From the NCBI GenBank assembly GCA_900542015.1, contig UQLY01000004.1, forward strand, positions 62,001 to 126,000: a stretch of DNA of 64,000 nucleotides. Reading direction: 5' to 3'. Both the position numbers and the translations under genes were made by a program. Origin of the DNA: an uncultured Lachnospiraceae bacterium (GTDB taxonomy: Bacteria; Bacillota; Clostridia; Lachnospirales; Lachnospiraceae). Position 1 is the stretch's first letter. Each line of letters opens with the position of its first letter. Below are positions 34,779 to 44,567 of the stretch, piece after piece. The notes below the pieces were generated by a model. It ran no database searches and was not told where the DNA came from. It worked only from the letters and a program-made list of their open reading frames with translations.

Positions 34779-36638
34779 ATGGCAAAGGCACAAAGAGTAC
34801 TTAGCATTGAAATTGGATATTCCTTAACACAGGTCTGTGAAATGGATTACCAATCAAAGCATCCGCAGGTATACGGCGTTTTCAGCATGAAAACACCGGA
34901 CGGAACCTTGGATGACGGATTTATCAAGCCGACGGAGGAATTTGTCAACGACTTGAAATCCTACATTACCGCAAACGGCATGAATGCGAAGAAAGTTATT
35001 TTTGCAGTATCGTCTACCAAAATCGCAAACAGGGAAGCGCAGATCCCTTTCGTAAAGGAAAAAATGGTGCGCGATATGCTGATGACGAATATCACGGATT
35101 ATTTTCCGGTAGATCCCAATCAGTATCAGTTTGCACACAATATTATGGATACCATTACGGACGATGCGGGAAACAAGCAATATCGCGTTATGGTTATGGC
35201 GGCTCCGGCGGATATGCTGAGAGGTTATCATAATCTGGCGGAAGCGCTTGGGCTTGACCTCGTTTCCATTGATTACAGCGGTAACAGTATTTTTCAGGCG
35301 CTGCGCCACAGATTTGCCACGGGCGTCAATCTGACCGTCAAGATTGATGAGAGATCCTCATTATTGACAGTTACCAACAATGGCGTGATTACCATGCAGC
35401 GTCCGGGTATTTACGGAGCCGATCAGGTTGTAGATATTCTCATGGAAACGGATGTTTACGGGGAACCTCTTACTTACGAGGGCGCGGTCAAAACGCTGCG
35501 GCGCAACAATCTGGTTATGAGACCGGAAGAAGAAAGCCTCCTGGCGGAAAAGGAAGAGGAAGTACATAAATTGGAGCAGGCGCAGCAGGAAGCGATGGCG
35601 CTTGCAAATACAACGGGAGATACCTCCAAAGTGGCGTCGGCTACGGTTGCGGCGAAACAGGCGGGAGCGAATTTGAAGATGCTCCGTTTAAGAAGGGATG
35701 TCACGATCAGTTACCAGCAGTTGATCAGCTCGATTGTCCGTGTGATTGATTACTACAATTCCAAAAACAGGGACGCTGCAATCGACAATATCATTATTAC
35801 GGGTATTGCGGCTGACTTCTGGGGATTTGCCGGACTGTTGTCTCAGGAACTGGGACGTAACGTGGAAGTATTAAAGGATCTCGCGGGAACCAATATCAAT
35901 CAGGGTCTTCATCTGCAGGGAGTATCCCTCGGCGATTATATTTCCGTAATCGGCGCCGGACTCGGATCGGCAGGATTTATGCCGGCAAGTACGGATGATA
36001 AGAAAAAAGGAAAAGGCGGAGCGGGCGCGAAGGCTTCCCTTGCGGATATCAGTAAAAATGACAAATTGCCTTATATTGTATTAGGGGTCGGCGTTGTTGT
36101 AGCGATCGCTTTATCGGCGGCGTCGCTGGTTCCTTATTTTATGGCGAAAAACGAAAACGAAAGCCTGCAGGAGCGTAAGGCGCAGTTGGCTCCGGTACAG
36201 GATACTTATAATGAATATGTGGCGACGCAGGCGGATTACACTTATATCATGAGTCTGTATGACGCAACTGCAAACTCGATGGATGAAGTTTCCCAGTTAT
36301 TTGTGGACATGGAAAATATGCTTCCTTCCGATTCTCAGGTTACAACGTTAAGCGTCAATGAAGAAGAACTTACGATGTCTGTTATGGTAGAAGATTCCAG
36401 TAAAAAGAGCGTTGCAAATGCTATTGTACAGTACAGACAGATACCTTTCTTCTCGGATGTAACGGTAAATCAGGTTACAGAGGCGCTTGATCCCGAAACC
36501 GGCGTAAGAACCATTGAGTATAATATCACATGCGTCTTCGGCGAAAATCCCTGGATTGTTTCCGAAGAAACAGAGGAAACAGATGGTGAGGCAACCGAGA
36601 CGGCGCCGGAAGACGGTGCGGATGTTACAGTTGAGTAG
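34779..36638 (+). CDS. Fused PilM-PilN pilus assembly protein
   Basis: 619 residues joining two normally separate proteins. Residues about 1-415 are PilM, the actin-like cytoplasmic ATPase (VLSIEIGYSLTQVCEM, SIDYSGNSIFQAL, DNIIITGIAADFWGF), with a coiled-coil insertion at about 250-300 rich in Glu/Lys/Ala. A Gly/Lys linker (DDKKKGKGGAGAK) leads to a membrane helix at about 432-453 (YIVLGVGVVVAIALSAASLV). The outer PilN-like part follows: coiled coil, then a ferredoxin-like fold (LPSDSQVTTLSVNEEELTM). In Gram-negatives PilM binds the short cytoplasmic tail of PilN; here they are covalently joined. A GGGAGG site precedes the ATG. pilO follows by 13 bp. Confidence 0.85.
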   Translation: MAKAQRVLSIEIGYSLTQVCEMDYQSKHPQVYGVFSMKTPDGTLDDGFIKPTEEFVNDLKSYITANGMNAKKVIFAVSSTKIANREAQIPFVKEKMVRDMLMTNITDYFPVDPNQYQFAHNIMDTITDDAGNKQYRVMVMAAPADMLRGYHNLAEALGLDLVSIDYSGNSIFQALRHRFATGVNLTVKIDERSSLLTVTNNGVITMQRPGIYGADQVVDILMETDVYGEPLTYEGAVKTLRRNNLVMRPEEESLLAEKEEEVHKLEQAQQEAMALANTTGDTSKVASATVAAKQAGANLKMLRLRRDVTISYQQLISSIVRVIDYYNSKNRDAAIDNIIITGIAADFWGFAGLLSQELGRNVEVLKDLAGTNINQGLHLQGVSLGDYISVIGAGLGSAGFMPASTDDKKKGKGGAGAKASLADISKNDKLPYIVLGVGVVVAIALSAASLVPYFMAKNENESLQERKAQLAPVQDTYNEYVATQADYTYIMSLYDATANSMDEVSQLFVDMENMLPSDSQVTTLSVNEEELTMSVMVEDSSKKSVANAIVQYRQIPFFSDVTVNQVTEALDPETGVRTIEYNITCVFGENPWIVSEETEETDGEATETAPEDGADVTVE

Positions 36639-36651
36639 GAGGTAGCGAAAA

Positions 36652-37509
36652 ATGAAAATAAAGAAAACAGATCTTAATTTACTGATTATGGTTATAGGCG
36701 TACTGATCGCCGTGGCTGCGTATTTCTTTGTATTTACCTCTTTCAATGAAAAGACGGCTGCCGTAGAGGGCGAAAATGCGACGCTGCAGACAGAAGTTGA
36801 TGAACTCCAGAAGCTTGCGGACAATAAAGAAATGTATATCAGTGAAACGGCAAGAATGAACGATGAGATTAACGAAACGATAGATCGTTTCCCGGCGGGG
36901 ATTATGCCTGAGGATATTTTGATGTATGTATATTCTTTGGAAAATACGGAATCCGTTTATTTTACATCTATTGCCATGGAGCAGGCGCAGCTTGTTACGG
37001 TTGCTGACGCGTCGGCGGATGCGGCGACCGGGGATGCTGTAGTGGAAGACGCTGCGGTAACGGAAGAAACAAGCGGGGACGCGGTTGTAGCGACCGGCGG
37101 AATGAAGGATACGGTATTTTTATATACTACCCCGATCACCTACGGATTCAAGTCCACATACCGTTCGATCAAAGATATCATGGCGGGTATTGTAGAAGGA
37201 CAGGACCGTATGAATATTCAGTCTATTACTTTAAGCTATGACGGAGAGACGGGCTGCGTAACGGGTACGGTTGCAACAAACGCATACACCATGTCCGGCA
37301 CAGGCAAATATTATGAACTCCTTGATATTACCGGAGTGCCCACCGGCGTTGACGATTTGTTTAAATCCAATCCTGTCCTGAATATCCATACGGGCAATAA
37401 CGATTATGAGGGCGAGGAAGCTGATCTGGCGGACGGCGCATCCGAGGATGAAACATCGGAAGACGAGGAAACCGAAGAAGGCGACAAACCCGTATCTGAA
37501 GAAGATTAA
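36652..37509 (+). CDS. pilO: PilO-like pilus alignment protein
   Basis: 285 residues. Short cytoplasmic N-terminus, membrane helix at about 10-31 (LLIMVIGVLIAVAAYFFVF), coiled coil at about 33-65, then a ferredoxin-like fold with FPAGIMPEDILMYV. An Ala/Asp/Thr low-complexity insert sits in mid-protein (about 115-150), and the acidic tail (EDETSEDEETEEGD) is unusual. PilO pairs with PilN in the inner-membrane alignment complex; gene order PilM-N then O supports this. Sequence similarity is low, so the call leans on topology and position. Confidence 0.8.
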   Translation: MKIKKTDLNLLIMVIGVLIAVAAYFFVFTSFNEKTAAVEGENATLQTEVDELQKLADNKEMYISETARMNDEINETIDRFPAGIMPEDILMYVYSLENTESVYFTSIAMEQAQLVTVADASADAATGDAVVEDAAVTEETSGDAVVATGGMKDTVFLYTTPITYGFKSTYRSIKDIMAGIVEGQDRMNIQSITLSYDGETGCVTGTVATNAYTMSGTGKYYELLDITGVPTGVDDLFKSNPVLNIHTGNNDYEGEEADLADGASEDETSEDEETEEGDKPVSEED

Positions 37510-37525
37510 AATTTGAGGATTTTAA

Positions 37526-38941
37526 ATGAAGAAATTAAAAAATGACAACGGAGGGTTTACGCTTGCCGAGTTGTTAATTGCGATTGCCATTCTCGCTATT
37601 GTGATGAGCCCTCTGTTTCACAACTTTGTTGAATCAACCAAATTAAATTCAAAGGCAAGGGTCGCCATGAATGCAACGAACATGGCGTCCAATATTGCCG
37701 AAGGTCTGAACGCGTATTCCGCGGAAGAAATTATCGTAGGCTTTGACAGCGCTGATGACAGGGGAAATATGGCTATTTTCCCTGACGATATTACCTGTGC
37801 GTCCCACGGAGAAGTGACCTACAGCTCCAGCGCGTATACTTTGGGGTATACGATTACAGGAACGTCGGCTGCGGGAACTCCCGTCTATGTAGACGGCGGC
37901 AGCGTCAGCGCCAATTCGTTGACGTTTAAACCGTCTGCCGACAGTAAATATTATTTATATGCAGCGGGCGTACAACAGGAGAAAACGACTTATGATATGC
38001 TGATCAAAATGGATGCTTCCGCTTCGTCTACTTTCAGTGGCGATTTAAACAACGACGGCGTGATCGGAACCGGAGAGAAAGAACTCTATAATGATTATGC
38101 AGAGGTGGCGATTACATCGATCAATCGTCTGGTCGATTCGGTGTATAAGGACAATTCCACTGTATGGGATGATATCAGAGCCGATTTTATGGGCTACAGC
38201 GGCGGCGGAACGTTGGATAAGGCAAGTTTTGACAATTATTTTGCACGGACGATAGTCATTGATATTGATATGCTGACGGAAGCTTCCGGCAACACGACCA
38301 AAGTCAGCGTGCATAGTGATTACAAATATGACGGTTACTATAATCCTTACTCTATTGAAGAATTGTCCACGCCCAACAATGTAATTTATGAGAGTAAGAC
38401 GCAGTACCCCAGAGATATTTATGTTTATTATTATCCTAATTATAATTATGACAGCGATAAAAATTCTACAACGGCACGGGGAACTTATCCTTCCGAGCAA
38501 TTTGTGATAAACAATAACGCCGGCATCGACGTATCCGTGCATCTGATCCGTTTGGCGCCTGGCGATATTCCGGCTGCGGATTTAGCGGTTTGTGAAGCTG
38601 GATATAAGACGAAAGTTACGTTAAACGATGCGACGGACAGTGAGATTCATACAAGGATTTATTCCAACTTAAGAGATAATCTGACAGCCGATGAAGATGA
38701 CAATAAAGAGATTTACCGGCAGAATGCGGCAAGACTTTCTTTTGTGTATAATGGATTGACGTATCAGATGACGGATGAAGAATACAAAGAGGTCATGTTT
38801 GAAAACGGCGGATTAGTGACGCAGGTCAACGATCGTCTGTATTCGGTTGTGATTGAGGTTTATGAAAGCGGCGCTGCGGCAGCCGGATTTCCCGAAGATA
38901 AGCGTGTTGCTGTTTATGACGGAGCAAGCGCAAAGCAGTAG
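37526..38941 (+). CDS. Large minor pilin, PilV/GspI-like, with EF-hand loop
   Basis: 471 residues, far larger than usual minor pilins. Prepilin leader with the site GG-FTLAELLIAIAILAIV and Glu5 present. After the helix comes a long beta-rich head. At residues 173-184, DLNNDGVIGTGE is a textbook EF-hand/dockerin-type calcium loop (D1, N3, D5, G6, I8, E12). A Tyr/Asn-rich stretch (YYYPNYNYDSDKN) follows. The LAELL variant of the E5 region and order first among the minor pilins suggest the GspI/PilV position. Likely part of a pilus tip complex. Confidence 0.75.
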   Translation: MKKLKNDNGGFTLAELLIAIAILAIVMSPLFHNFVESTKLNSKARVAMNATNMASNIAEGLNAYSAEEIIVGFDSADDRGNMAIFPDDITCASHGEVTYSSSAYTLGYTITGTSAAGTPVYVDGGSVSANSLTFKPSADSKYYLYAAGVQQEKTTYDMLIKMDASASSTFSGDLNNDGVIGTGEKELYNDYAEVAITSINRLVDSVYKDNSTVWDDIRADFMGYSGGGTLDKASFDNYFARTIVIDIDMLTEASGNTTKVSVHSDYKYDGYYNPYSIEELSTPNNVIYESKTQYPRDIYVYYYPNYNYDSDKNSTTARGTYPSEQFVINNNAGIDVSVHLIRLAPGDIPAADLAVCEAGYKTKVTLNDATDSEIHTRIYSNLRDNLTADEDDNKEIYRQNAARLSFVYNGLTYQMTDEEYKEVMFENGGLVTQVNDRLYSVVIEVYESGAAAAGFPEDKRVAVYDGASAKQ

Positions 38942-38959
38942 GAAAGGAAGTTTATCACT

Positions 38960-41440
38960 ATGATAACTGCATGGAGAAATAAATTAAAAAGAAAGAAATT
39001 GAATGATGAGGGTTCAACCATCGTATTAGTTATTCTGGCGCTGGCGTTTGTCGGAATGCTGATTGCCATGCTGGTTTATATGGTTTATTACAACTTTTTG
39101 ATGAAGGGTACTGACCGTGCAGCGAAAGATAACTTCTATACAGCCGAAACGGCTTTAAATGAGATTCAGGCGGGCATTACGCGTGATGTGTCGGACGCGC
39201 TGCAGGAATCTTATTCCATGGTTATGAAGGAACATTATGACGATACCGCAACAAATCAACAGGCTGTTTTTGAAACGGCGTACAGAGACGCCGTGCAGGA
39301 TAGACTGGATATTTTGACGGTGTATGTTGATGCGGCGAATCCGAATGAACTGAAATACAGTGTAAATCACCTGGAGGATTATCTGGAAGAACCATATAAA
39401 TCCTCAACAACTCTTGGATTTACGGGTACTGCGAATGTAGGCGGTTCAACGGTAAAATACGGCGACGCATATTACAGCGATGGTGTACTGGTACTTGAGG
39501 ACGTCCGTGTATCTTATGAAAACAGCGACGGTTATGTTTCCATTATCGAAACGGATATTGCCGTTGAAACTCCGGAACTGACTTTTAACAGTATTCAGGA
39601 TGTACCTCAGATTGAAAACTATTCTTTGGTAGCTGCGGACATGATTACAACCGGCGTTGGGGATAATGATACGGTTACCGCACCGGCGAGCGTGACGATT
39701 GACGGAAATGTTTATGGCGGCGATGACGGTATCTATGTCGAAGGTAACGGCTATATGAAATTTGTTAAAAATGCAGGCGACAGCGATACGGTTAAGTATA
39801 CCCTGACCGCAGGTTCGGTCAACGCTTTAAACGGCTACCGCAGGGGGAGCAACCCTCCGGCGTCTCCGAGTATAGACGTGTCGGATGCCTATTCTTTGTG
39901 GGCGGAAGATATCTATGCGGAATCGGCATATATCAATCTGCAATCCAATTGTTTTGTACGTGACGATTTGACGACGGACGGCATATATCCCAAGGTAGTG
40001 CTTGGCGGCGGATATAACGGATATGGCAGCGCCGATGTTTCTGCGGATAACAGCAGCGCGATCCTGATTAACGGCGCTCATACGACTTTGGATTTTTCAG
40101 GTCTGGATAATCTTTGGCTGGCAGGCGCAGCGCATGTAGGCGGTATGCACTATAATGCCAACGAAGAGGAAGGCGACTATATCGAAGAAGATTTAGAGGA
40201 ATACTACGACCGGATTGATGAGGAAATTGAAAGCGGCGAAAGGGACGAAGAGGAAGTCCAGAGAAATGACGCAAATACCGACATTATGATGGGGCAGTCC
40301 CTTGGCGTAAAGAGCGACCAGTTGATGTATATGGTTCCCGTGGAGTGTATGGGCTATGACGGAGATACGCAGATTATAGCGAAAAACCCTATGACCATCG
40401 AAGAATACAATAAATTGTATAATACATTTGTGCCTATGACGGATGCAAACGGGAAAACCGTATTTGTTGACGGAGAGATACAGTACACGGATGAATTGGT
40501 GTATACGCCGGTTCGTTTGGATGTGGTTATGAAAAAGGTCGGCGGTACGGCGAACAGCTACGGAGCTTCTTATGTGCCGGTATTCCGCAGAATTAACGGT
40601 ACGATATTGGTATACTTCTATCTGGATTTTGAAAATCAGGATATGGCAAACAAATTTTTCCGCGATTATTATGCGGCGGATAAAGAAGCGTTTGACCGTT
40701 ATTTTAAGACGTATATCGCCTCCTTCCGTTGGAACAGCAATCTTGGAAGCTCGTCCTATCCCTTAAATATTGCGGGCAATCTGCTTTACTACAACGGAAA
40801 CAGTGCGGTACGTATGGAGGAGGATACGCAGGCGGAAGACATTACGATTGCAGATGAGCTTGCCGACCGGGCGGAGGATTACCTGATTCAGTATACCGGG
40901 TTATCCAAGTATTTGATGAATACTTCTGCGGGATTGTCATCACAGCAGTTAAAGAACAGTGTGTTTGACAATATTATAGTCAGTGATTCGGAGTTTGCGG
41001 CTCTTGTCTCTGACGGACGTTATAAAGTGTTTAAAAACGAAGACGATTCTCTGCAGGCGATTTTGGTAAATAATGACGACGGCTATGCGGCATTTGAAAT
41101 TACGGATGAGATTGCAGATAAATGTGCGCTGGTTATTGCAAGAGGCGATGTCCTTGTCAGTGCGGGAGAGTATAACGGTCTGATTATCTCGGGAGGAGAA
41201 ATCCGCCTTGCCCAAGGATGCAGTACTATTTCCTATGACTCCGTAAATGTGAAAAAAGCGTTATTGTTGAAAAATGACGATGGAAAATATGTATTTGAAG
41301 CGGTGGTAAACGGCGCGGCATATGTAGATGTCATCAATAGCAGCGATCCTGAGCTGGAGGCTGCGGTGGCAGGAACTCTGGGCGGCGACGTGATAACGGC
41401 GGCGGATCTGGTTAAGTTCCAGAATTGGAACAAACAGTAG
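38960..41440 (+). CDS. Giant PilX/GspK-like minor pilin
   Basis: 826 residues. The N-terminal helix LVILALAFVGMLIAMLVYMV follows NDEG-STIV; the residue at mature position 5 is Leu, not Glu, as in GspK/PilX pseudopilins that cap the fibre. The head is large and acidic (a run EEEGDYIEEDLEEYYDRIDEE near 400) and contains beta-repeat-like segments (VTIDGNVYGGDDGIYVEGNG and later LVSAGEYNGLIISGGEIRL) that suggest a beta-solenoid. Only a little is recognisable beyond the N-terminus. It lies between the PilV-like and FimU-like genes, as in minor-pilin operons. Confidence 0.7.
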   Translation: MITAWRNKLKRKKLNDEGSTIVLVILALAFVGMLIAMLVYMVYYNFLMKGTDRAAKDNFYTAETALNEIQAGITRDVSDALQESYSMVMKEHYDDTATNQQAVFETAYRDAVQDRLDILTVYVDAANPNELKYSVNHLEDYLEEPYKSSTTLGFTGTANVGGSTVKYGDAYYSDGVLVLEDVRVSYENSDGYVSIIETDIAVETPELTFNSIQDVPQIENYSLVAADMITTGVGDNDTVTAPASVTIDGNVYGGDDGIYVEGNGYMKFVKNAGDSDTVKYTLTAGSVNALNGYRRGSNPPASPSIDVSDAYSLWAEDIYAESAYINLQSNCFVRDDLTTDGIYPKVVLGGGYNGYGSADVSADNSSAILINGAHTTLDFSGLDNLWLAGAAHVGGMHYNANEEEGDYIEEDLEEYYDRIDEEIESGERDEEEVQRNDANTDIMMGQSLGVKSDQLMYMVPVECMGYDGDTQIIAKNPMTIEEYNKLYNTFVPMTDANGKTVFVDGEIQYTDELVYTPVRLDVVMKKVGGTANSYGASYVPVFRRINGTILVYFYLDFENQDMANKFFRDYYAADKEAFDRYFKTYIASFRWNSNLGSSSYPLNIAGNLLYYNGNSAVRMEEDTQAEDITIADELADRAEDYLIQYTGLSKYLMNTSAGLSSQQLKNSVFDNIIVSDSEFAALVSDGRYKVFKNEDDSLQAILVNNDDGYAAFEITDEIADKCALVIARGDVLVSAGEYNGLIISGGEIRLAQGCSTISYDSVNVKKALLLKNDDGKYVFEAVVNGAAYVDVINSSDPELEAAVAGTLGGDVITAADLVKFQNWNKQ

Positions 41441-41454
41441 AAATGGAGGCTTGC

Positions 41455-42093
41455 ATGAAAAAGGACAATCGGGGGTTTTCACTAATTGAATTGGTTGTTG
41501 TTATTGCTATTTTGGCTATTCTGATCAGCGCCATCAGCGTTAATCTGGGATTGCTGAAAAAGTATCACGCCAAGGAATGCAGACAGATGATTTATTCCAG
41601 TTTGGAAAACGGAAGATTGATTTCTTTGAGCAAATCTTCCGGCGGTACGACAGTTGGCGATACAACGACTTATTTATCGTTCTTTAAAAACGGCGCGGAC
41701 AACTGCAATTATTATGCGGTTGTTGTAGAAGGAGAAATTACGGATGTAAAGAAGATCAGTAAAAGCGATGTAACGATCTATTTCGGACCGGGCAATACTC
41801 CTGCAGCCGCAAGCTCGATTGACGGGTTTGTCTGCCTGGATACTTATACGGTCAACACCGCGCCGAAAAACATCAATATTACGAAAGTGCTGGAGGCGGG
41901 CTCCGGCGGCTGGGCAAGCGACATTGCAAACGGTTATAGGATTGCGTTTAACCGTTCCACAGGAGGCTTTTTAAAGGATGCGGGCGGAAGTATCAATCTG
42001 AGTATTTATGCGAATGCGGGAAAATATTATTATCCGGTTTTTCTGTATCGGACGACAGGAAAGATCAAGACGGGAAGCGTAATTATAAAATAG
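41455..42093 (+). CDS. Minor pilin, FimU/GspH-like
   Basis: 212 residues from the ATG at 41455, preceded by TGGAGG; the upstream in-frame ATG at 41425 lies inside the preceding gene. Canonical prepilin motif MKKDNRG-FSLIELVVVIAILAIL with Glu5. The globular head is of normal size with a single pair of cysteines (C66 region and C126 region) that could bond. Likely the adaptor between tip and shaft. Confidence 0.8.
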   Translation: MKKDNRGFSLIELVVVIAILAILISAISVNLGLLKKYHAKECRQMIYSSLENGRLISLSKSSGGTTVGDTTTYLSFFKNGADNCNYYAVVVEGEITDVKKISKSDVTIYFGPGNTPAAASSIDGFVCLDTYTVNTAPKNINITKVLEAGSGGWASDIANGYRIAFNRSTGGFLKDAGGSINLSIYANAGKYYYPVFLYRTTGKIKTGSVIIK

Positions 42094-42151
42094 GCGTTTT
42101 TTGATGAAGGTACATACAGAGCGAAACGTAAAACGGTGTGTTGGAGGTCCT

Positions 42152-44530
42152 ATGGTTAGAAACTTTTTTAAGAAAAAAAAGAAATTGAATAACGATGGTT
42201 TTTCGATGGTGGAGCTTTTGGTTGCAACGGCAATTCTGGGCATTGTTTCTGTTATCATATATTCGTTTATGGTATCAGGCAGCCGTTTTTATGAAAAAAC
42301 CAGCGCAGATACGGACATCCAGATGGAAGCGCAGTTGGTAGCGAATCAAATCAGCGATCTGATTATTGATTGTGAAGTTAATATCCGGTATGACGAGTCC
42401 GTTTCCGATCAGATTCCGGATGCGTTTAATTCCGGCTCCGGTTCGGGGGATACGGAAGAGGAAGGCGGGGAAACGCCTGATCCTCCGGAAAGCGGGGGCG
42501 GCATTAAAGCAGATCCCGATGACGGTAAGACATTGGAAATCGATAATTGCGATTATCAGTTTCTGATTATCAATGGTGAAGATGATAAACTGTATTATTT
42601 GGAAAGAACGGCGGACCCTGCCACCAATACCTATGTGGGCGACTTTGATTTGTCCAAGGCGGAACTGCTTGCGGAAAATGTTTCGGAGTTTTCGGTTGAT
42701 CTGAGCCGTGTAAAAGGGAAAGGGCAGGAAAATATCGTTACTTTCAGTATGACCTATACCAAGGGCAAGCGTTCATATTCCGGTATTTATCAGGTCAATT
42801 TGCGGAATCAGGTAACCGTCAACGAGGTTGTGACGGAGGTTGAGGACCGGAAAACCACAATAGATAAGCTGGTTATGTCTCCCGATGTGTATGTGACGAT
42901 AAAAGGGAAAGACGATCCGGAGCTGTTTATGGTGTCTGATCGTAATTTAAGCTTTAATGTGAGCTATAAAGCAAGTAATCTGAGCAATATGAACGATCTG
43001 TTTACCTGGTCCATGGATAGCGGGTATGGATATGAATTGCCGGAACCGGCTCCTACCGGTACTACAGCCACGATTTCCATGCCGGCGGATTATGATCTCA
43101 ACAATTTGAGCGGTTCTAATTTCCGTGTTACGGTACAGAGCAATATTGCAAGCAAAACGGGAGAAAAATTGTCGGCATCCGCTCAGGTATACTTTAAAAA
43201 AGTACAGAGCGTTACGGTAACGCCCCGTTCCGGCATTGTAAACGGCGAGGCGGCGGCTAATTCGGCTGTTATGCTGAATGGTCTGGTAGACGGATGGCAT
43301 CTGGATAATTCCGAAAAATATGTGACATGGAAGCTGCAGTATTATACGGATAACGACGCTACTTTAAAGGATTGTCCCGCTAATGTGGCTACCATAGGCA
43401 CGTCCCGTACCTCGGCTTATATCCAGATCGGAGACAGACCGGATGAAACCTATCATTTTGTCGTTACGGCGACTTCCCAGTTTGATACGGAATGGGTCGG
43501 CGAATATGAGTTTGATATTTATGAAGCTCCGGAGCCTGAATATCCTGATGATGCGTGCCGTGGCGTAGAAATTGATATCTTCTCTTATTTTGAAAAATAT
43601 CCCGACAAAACAGGGCAGGGAGGAAATCTGCAGGAGATTGTCGGCATTGAAAATCTCTATGTACAGAACGTACCCGGATGGGACGGTACATCCGCAGATT
43701 TGTTTGAAGTAAAGATTGTAGACGGCAGATTAAAGGTTTATCTGAATTATGAAGATTACAAATATCAGTCCGTAATGCAGTTGATCAATTATTATAAAAC
43801 GGCGACCGTGGATATGCCGTGTACGCTGTACTATATCAGAAAAGATAACGGACAGTTGGATAGTGTGAACGCGGTATTAAAACTGGAACTGGAAGAGACG
43901 TCTATTAAGGCGAATCAGGGATATCCCGATGGAAGCGCCATTGTAATCCCGTATGGCGGCTATGTTGATATTCCGTTTATAACAAGCGGATACAATATTA
44001 CCGCAAAGAATCATATCGGTGTTTACTTGGACGATCAGAATGTAAACGCCAATATGTATGGCATGTTGGATCTGAACAATTATATTTCGGGAGATTACCG
44101 CGGTTCGCTGGGAAGCAGGAGTAATCTGGTAAAAACCGGTACGGTAAGGCTCAGCTCCAAATCCGGTAATCCCAACAGACCGGTAGGAAGCATAGACGCC
44201 AAGATTACCGTAGACGATATGTATCGTTTGCTGATTTATATGAAGACGAACGGAAATAATGATTCTTCCTTTGAGGATGCGTATATCGGTTACAAAGTAT
44301 ATGTTGCAAATGTAGAAGATGCAAATGTCTACGTACCGGGACCTAATGAAGGCGCATGGACGATTGTCAGTGGCAGCGGTACCACCGTGTCCTGTTCGGA
44401 TATTGCTCCGAGCAATATAAACGGCACCATATCCGCCGTGACGGTAAACGGTAACGAAGTATATCAGTTAAGTTATGCCGGAAATACTTATTATTATAAT
44501 AAAACCTATCATTACTGGCAGAAACAGTAA
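42152..44530 (+). CDS. Giant PilW/GspJ-like minor pilin with Ig-like segments
   Basis: 792 residues from the ATG at 42152, which follows GGAGGT; a longer frame from 42101 has no site. Prepilin site NNDG-FSMVELLVATAILGIV with Glu5, followed by a PilW-type region (FYEKTSADTDIQMEAQLV). After an acidic Gly/Pro linker (DTEEEGGETPDPPESGGG, about 110-128) comes a PilW core, then repeated beta-sandwich segments (VQSVTVTPRSGIVNGEA, a Big-like start) across 300-790. Normal PilW is about 350 residues, so the C-terminal extension is extra and exposed, fitting adhesion. Confidence 0.75.
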   Translation: MVRNFFKKKKKLNNDGFSMVELLVATAILGIVSVIIYSFMVSGSRFYEKTSADTDIQMEAQLVANQISDLIIDCEVNIRYDESVSDQIPDAFNSGSGSGDTEEEGGETPDPPESGGGIKADPDDGKTLEIDNCDYQFLIINGEDDKLYYLERTADPATNTYVGDFDLSKAELLAENVSEFSVDLSRVKGKGQENIVTFSMTYTKGKRSYSGIYQVNLRNQVTVNEVVTEVEDRKTTIDKLVMSPDVYVTIKGKDDPELFMVSDRNLSFNVSYKASNLSNMNDLFTWSMDSGYGYELPEPAPTGTTATISMPADYDLNNLSGSNFRVTVQSNIASKTGEKLSASAQVYFKKVQSVTVTPRSGIVNGEAAANSAVMLNGLVDGWHLDNSEKYVTWKLQYYTDNDATLKDCPANVATIGTSRTSAYIQIGDRPDETYHFVVTATSQFDTEWVGEYEFDIYEAPEPEYPDDACRGVEIDIFSYFEKYPDKTGQGGNLQEIVGIENLYVQNVPGWDGTSADLFEVKIVDGRLKVYLNYEDYKYQSVMQLINYYKTATVDMPCTLYYIRKDNGQLDSVNAVLKLELEETSIKANQGYPDGSAIVIPYGGYVDIPFITSGYNITAKNHIGVYLDDQNVNANMYGMLDLNNYISGDYRGSLGSRSNLVKTGTVRLSSKSGNPNRPVGSIDAKITVDDMYRLLIYMKTNGNNDSSFEDAYIGYKVYVANVEDANVYVPGPNEGAWTIVSGSGTTVSCSDIAPSNINGTISAVTVNGNEVYQLSYAGNTYYYNKTYHYWQKQ

Positions 44531-44567
44531 TTTAGATTGGTAATCCTGATAAAGTGGGAGAAGAAAT

